NCBI GenBank assembly: GCA_032358255.1
Contig: JAULBX010000115.1
Coordinates: forward strand, 96,117 to 160,116
Length of the DNA: 64,000 nt
Origin: Heterotrichella gracilis
Lineage: Eukaryota; Sar; Xanthophyceae; Tribonematales; Xanthonemataceae
Reading direction: 5' to 3'
This document shows positions 62,755 through 64,000 of the stretch, piece by piece. The stretch's first letter is position 1. Each line of letters starts with the position of its first letter. The notes under the pieces were generated by a model. The model did not search any database, was not told where the DNA came from, and saw nothing but the letters and a program-made list of their open reading frames with translations. Both the position numbers and the translations under genes were made by a program.

Positions 62755-63670
62755 CTTGCATGCAGTAGTTCAGGACTTTCCCAAAGATGTAACTGAACAT
62801 GGCGTATACCGCTCCCAGCGCACCCGCCACAGCTCCCTGAATTGCCAGTGGCGCCTTGGTCAGCTGCAGCTTAAGGGAGGATGCGCTGATGGCCACCAGG
62901 GGGTGTGCCAGTGATCCAACATACACCACAATGCCAAACAGGGCCAGGATCCCAATCCAGGTAGGCAGCAGCCTGGCTTCTGCCTCTGCCCCTGGTCCAC
63001 CGTTGCGGGCCTCAACCGCGCCTTTCAGGAACGTTGCCAAACCGATGGCAGCTGCAATTGGATTGGGAGCGCTCATGAGGACAAGCGCTGAACAAGAAGA
63101 GCCACAGATGTGTGCGTAAGCAATGGTGACCTACCTAGGGGAGCAAATAATCCAGCAAAGTGAACAGGTATCGGTGGACACCACAGATATATGACAGCAC
63201 AGAAATATACTGCTCAGCAAACTCACCTAGGCAAGGGACATAAATCCCAGACATTGGGCCAAGAAGAAGATCTCCTTGATTAGTCAACCTCCAAAAGGCT
63301 GTGATCGCCAGAAATACTGCAAGGATGGGAACCACTCCTTTGAATAATTTCCTCATCTTTGCCACATCCTGCGCAGGAACATCCAACAGTCAGGGGAATG
63401 ACCAGGCAACTTTATCAGCCCAACTGCAGCCAACTGGCTTAACAGGACATGAGGGGGGCTATAGCGTCAAAAGCTTACCTTCCTGGCAATATCTTGCACT
63501 GTTTCTGGACGGGGTGCAGCCTGCTGTGCCAGGGGAGGTTTTGGGGATGCCCGGTTGTTGGGGTCCCCAGATGGATGCTCTCCACCCAGTGCCCTGCACA
63601 GCGGCCGGGCCTTGAAAGCACTGCGTCCCAGCATGGGGGATGCACACAACCCCAATCTGGTTCTGGACAT
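62755..63670 (-). CDS. Plastid-targeted multi-helix membrane protein, unknown (3' end unresolved)
   Basis: Exons 63479-63670 (64 codons from ATG), 63227-63368 and 62755-63087 join in phase and give 222 residues before a further donor at 62754. The first about 40 residues are rich in Arg, Ser, Ala and Leu with no acidic residues until later (MSRTRLGLCASPMLGRSAFK), which is a typical chloroplast transit peptide. Hydrophobic segments follow: LFKGVVPILAVFLAITAFW, a GIYVPCLALVLM to AIGLATFL stretch, LPTWIGILALFGIVVYVGSL, and an AIQGAVAGALGAVYAMFSYI segment. The final exon is uncertain; one candidate starts at 62620 (FHWSKRRPMWRL) and ends at a TAG near 62492. I do not recognise the family; an envelope or thylakoid membrane protein is likely. 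Confidence 0.6.
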
Positions 63671-64000
63671 GGGGCGCACCTCACACAGCCTTGAGACCCT
63701 GCAAAATAGATAGTAAGGGATGAGCAGGTGTCGTGTTCACTAGTACTGGTTGCCGGAGCTGGGTATTAGAAATACAAGATTTCTGGACCACGCCGCGTCG
63801 GTGACGGTCACTGAGGCTGGGATGTGCACCTGCAAATGAAATGGGTGTTTGCAAGCTTTAGGGTTAAAGCTTGGGGTTTTGCAATGAACACACAGCAATG
63901 AGATGATATGCAATAAGCCCCCAAATAAATAAATAAATAAATAACTACGCAGCTTGTCCTTGAACAGGCGCGTTGGTTAAGGAAGAGGATTTAGCAAAGA
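63671..64000. other. Window edge, upstream region with a tetranucleotide microsatellite
   Basis: An (AAAT)n run spans 63923-63944; gctttagggttaaagcttggggttt lies near 63857. It may contain 5' exons or promoter of the membrane protein gene. Nothing is certain. Confidence 0.5.

Overview
This 64 kb window looks like nuclear DNA of a green alga (Chlorophyta). A trebouxiophyte is my inference. The evidence is intron-rich genes with 2 to 16 short exons and GT-AG junctions, plastid-targeted proteins (a lumenal cyclophilin, a plant-type glutathione reductase), plant-type families (plant cysteine oxidase, a DRP3-like dynamin, mitochondrial bL20) and many interstitial copies of the plant telomere unit TTTAGGG inside introns. 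There are no operons, CRISPR arrays or prophages, and I could not place an rRNA or tRNA gene. Exon models below were built by hand from splice sites, reading phase and family motifs. For nearly every gene the summed exon lengths keep one open frame.

Layout. 0.2-2.1 kb: 5'-incomplete SAM-dependent O-methyltransferase (+). 3.4-6.5: JmjC/cupin-8 oxygenase (-). 7.1-7.7: 80-aa membrane protein (+). 7.9-9.9: CREG-like secreted protein (-). 10.5-11.4: 140-aa conserved protein of unknown function (+). 12.5-14.3: F-box/LRR protein (+). 16.0-23.1: dynamin-related GTPase in 16 exons (-). 23.8-26.8: pseudouridine-5'-phosphate glycosidase (+). 28.2-35.1: 1,574-aa fusion of a processive GT2 glucan synthase with a GH9-like domain (-). 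37.6-41.2: RNA 3'-phosphate cyclase (-). 42.2-42.8: ribosomal protein bL20 (+). 43.9-45.4: plant cysteine oxidase (-). 47.0-48.1: GPR1/FUN34/SatP acetate transporter (-). 49.7-50.7: cyclin-D1-binding protein homologue (-). 51.4-52.1: 47-aa CHCH-like microprotein (-). 52.5-55.1: CYP28-like lumenal cyclophilin (+). 56.2-59.7: glutathione reductase (-). 61.7-62.3: broken TAF5 fragment (-). 62.8-63.7: plastid-targeted membrane protein (-).

The genes do not form one pathway. Several are divergent pairs sharing 0.5-1 kb upstream regions (JmjC/80-aa protein, CREG/140-aa protein, DRP/PsuG, RTCA/bL20, CHCH/cyclophilin).

Two things stand out. First, the GT2-GH9 fusion keeps all the GT2 catalytic motifs, but its cellulase-like domain lacks the GH9 catalytic Asp pair, the His-His-Arg motif and the proton-donor Glu. 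It looks like a synthase with a built-in non-hydrolytic cellulase fold. Second, a recurrent pattern in introns: the last or first 30-60 bp of an exon, with its splice site, is repeated one or two more times inside the neighbouring intron, often next to TTTAGGG-like sequence. I see this at seven sites in five genes.
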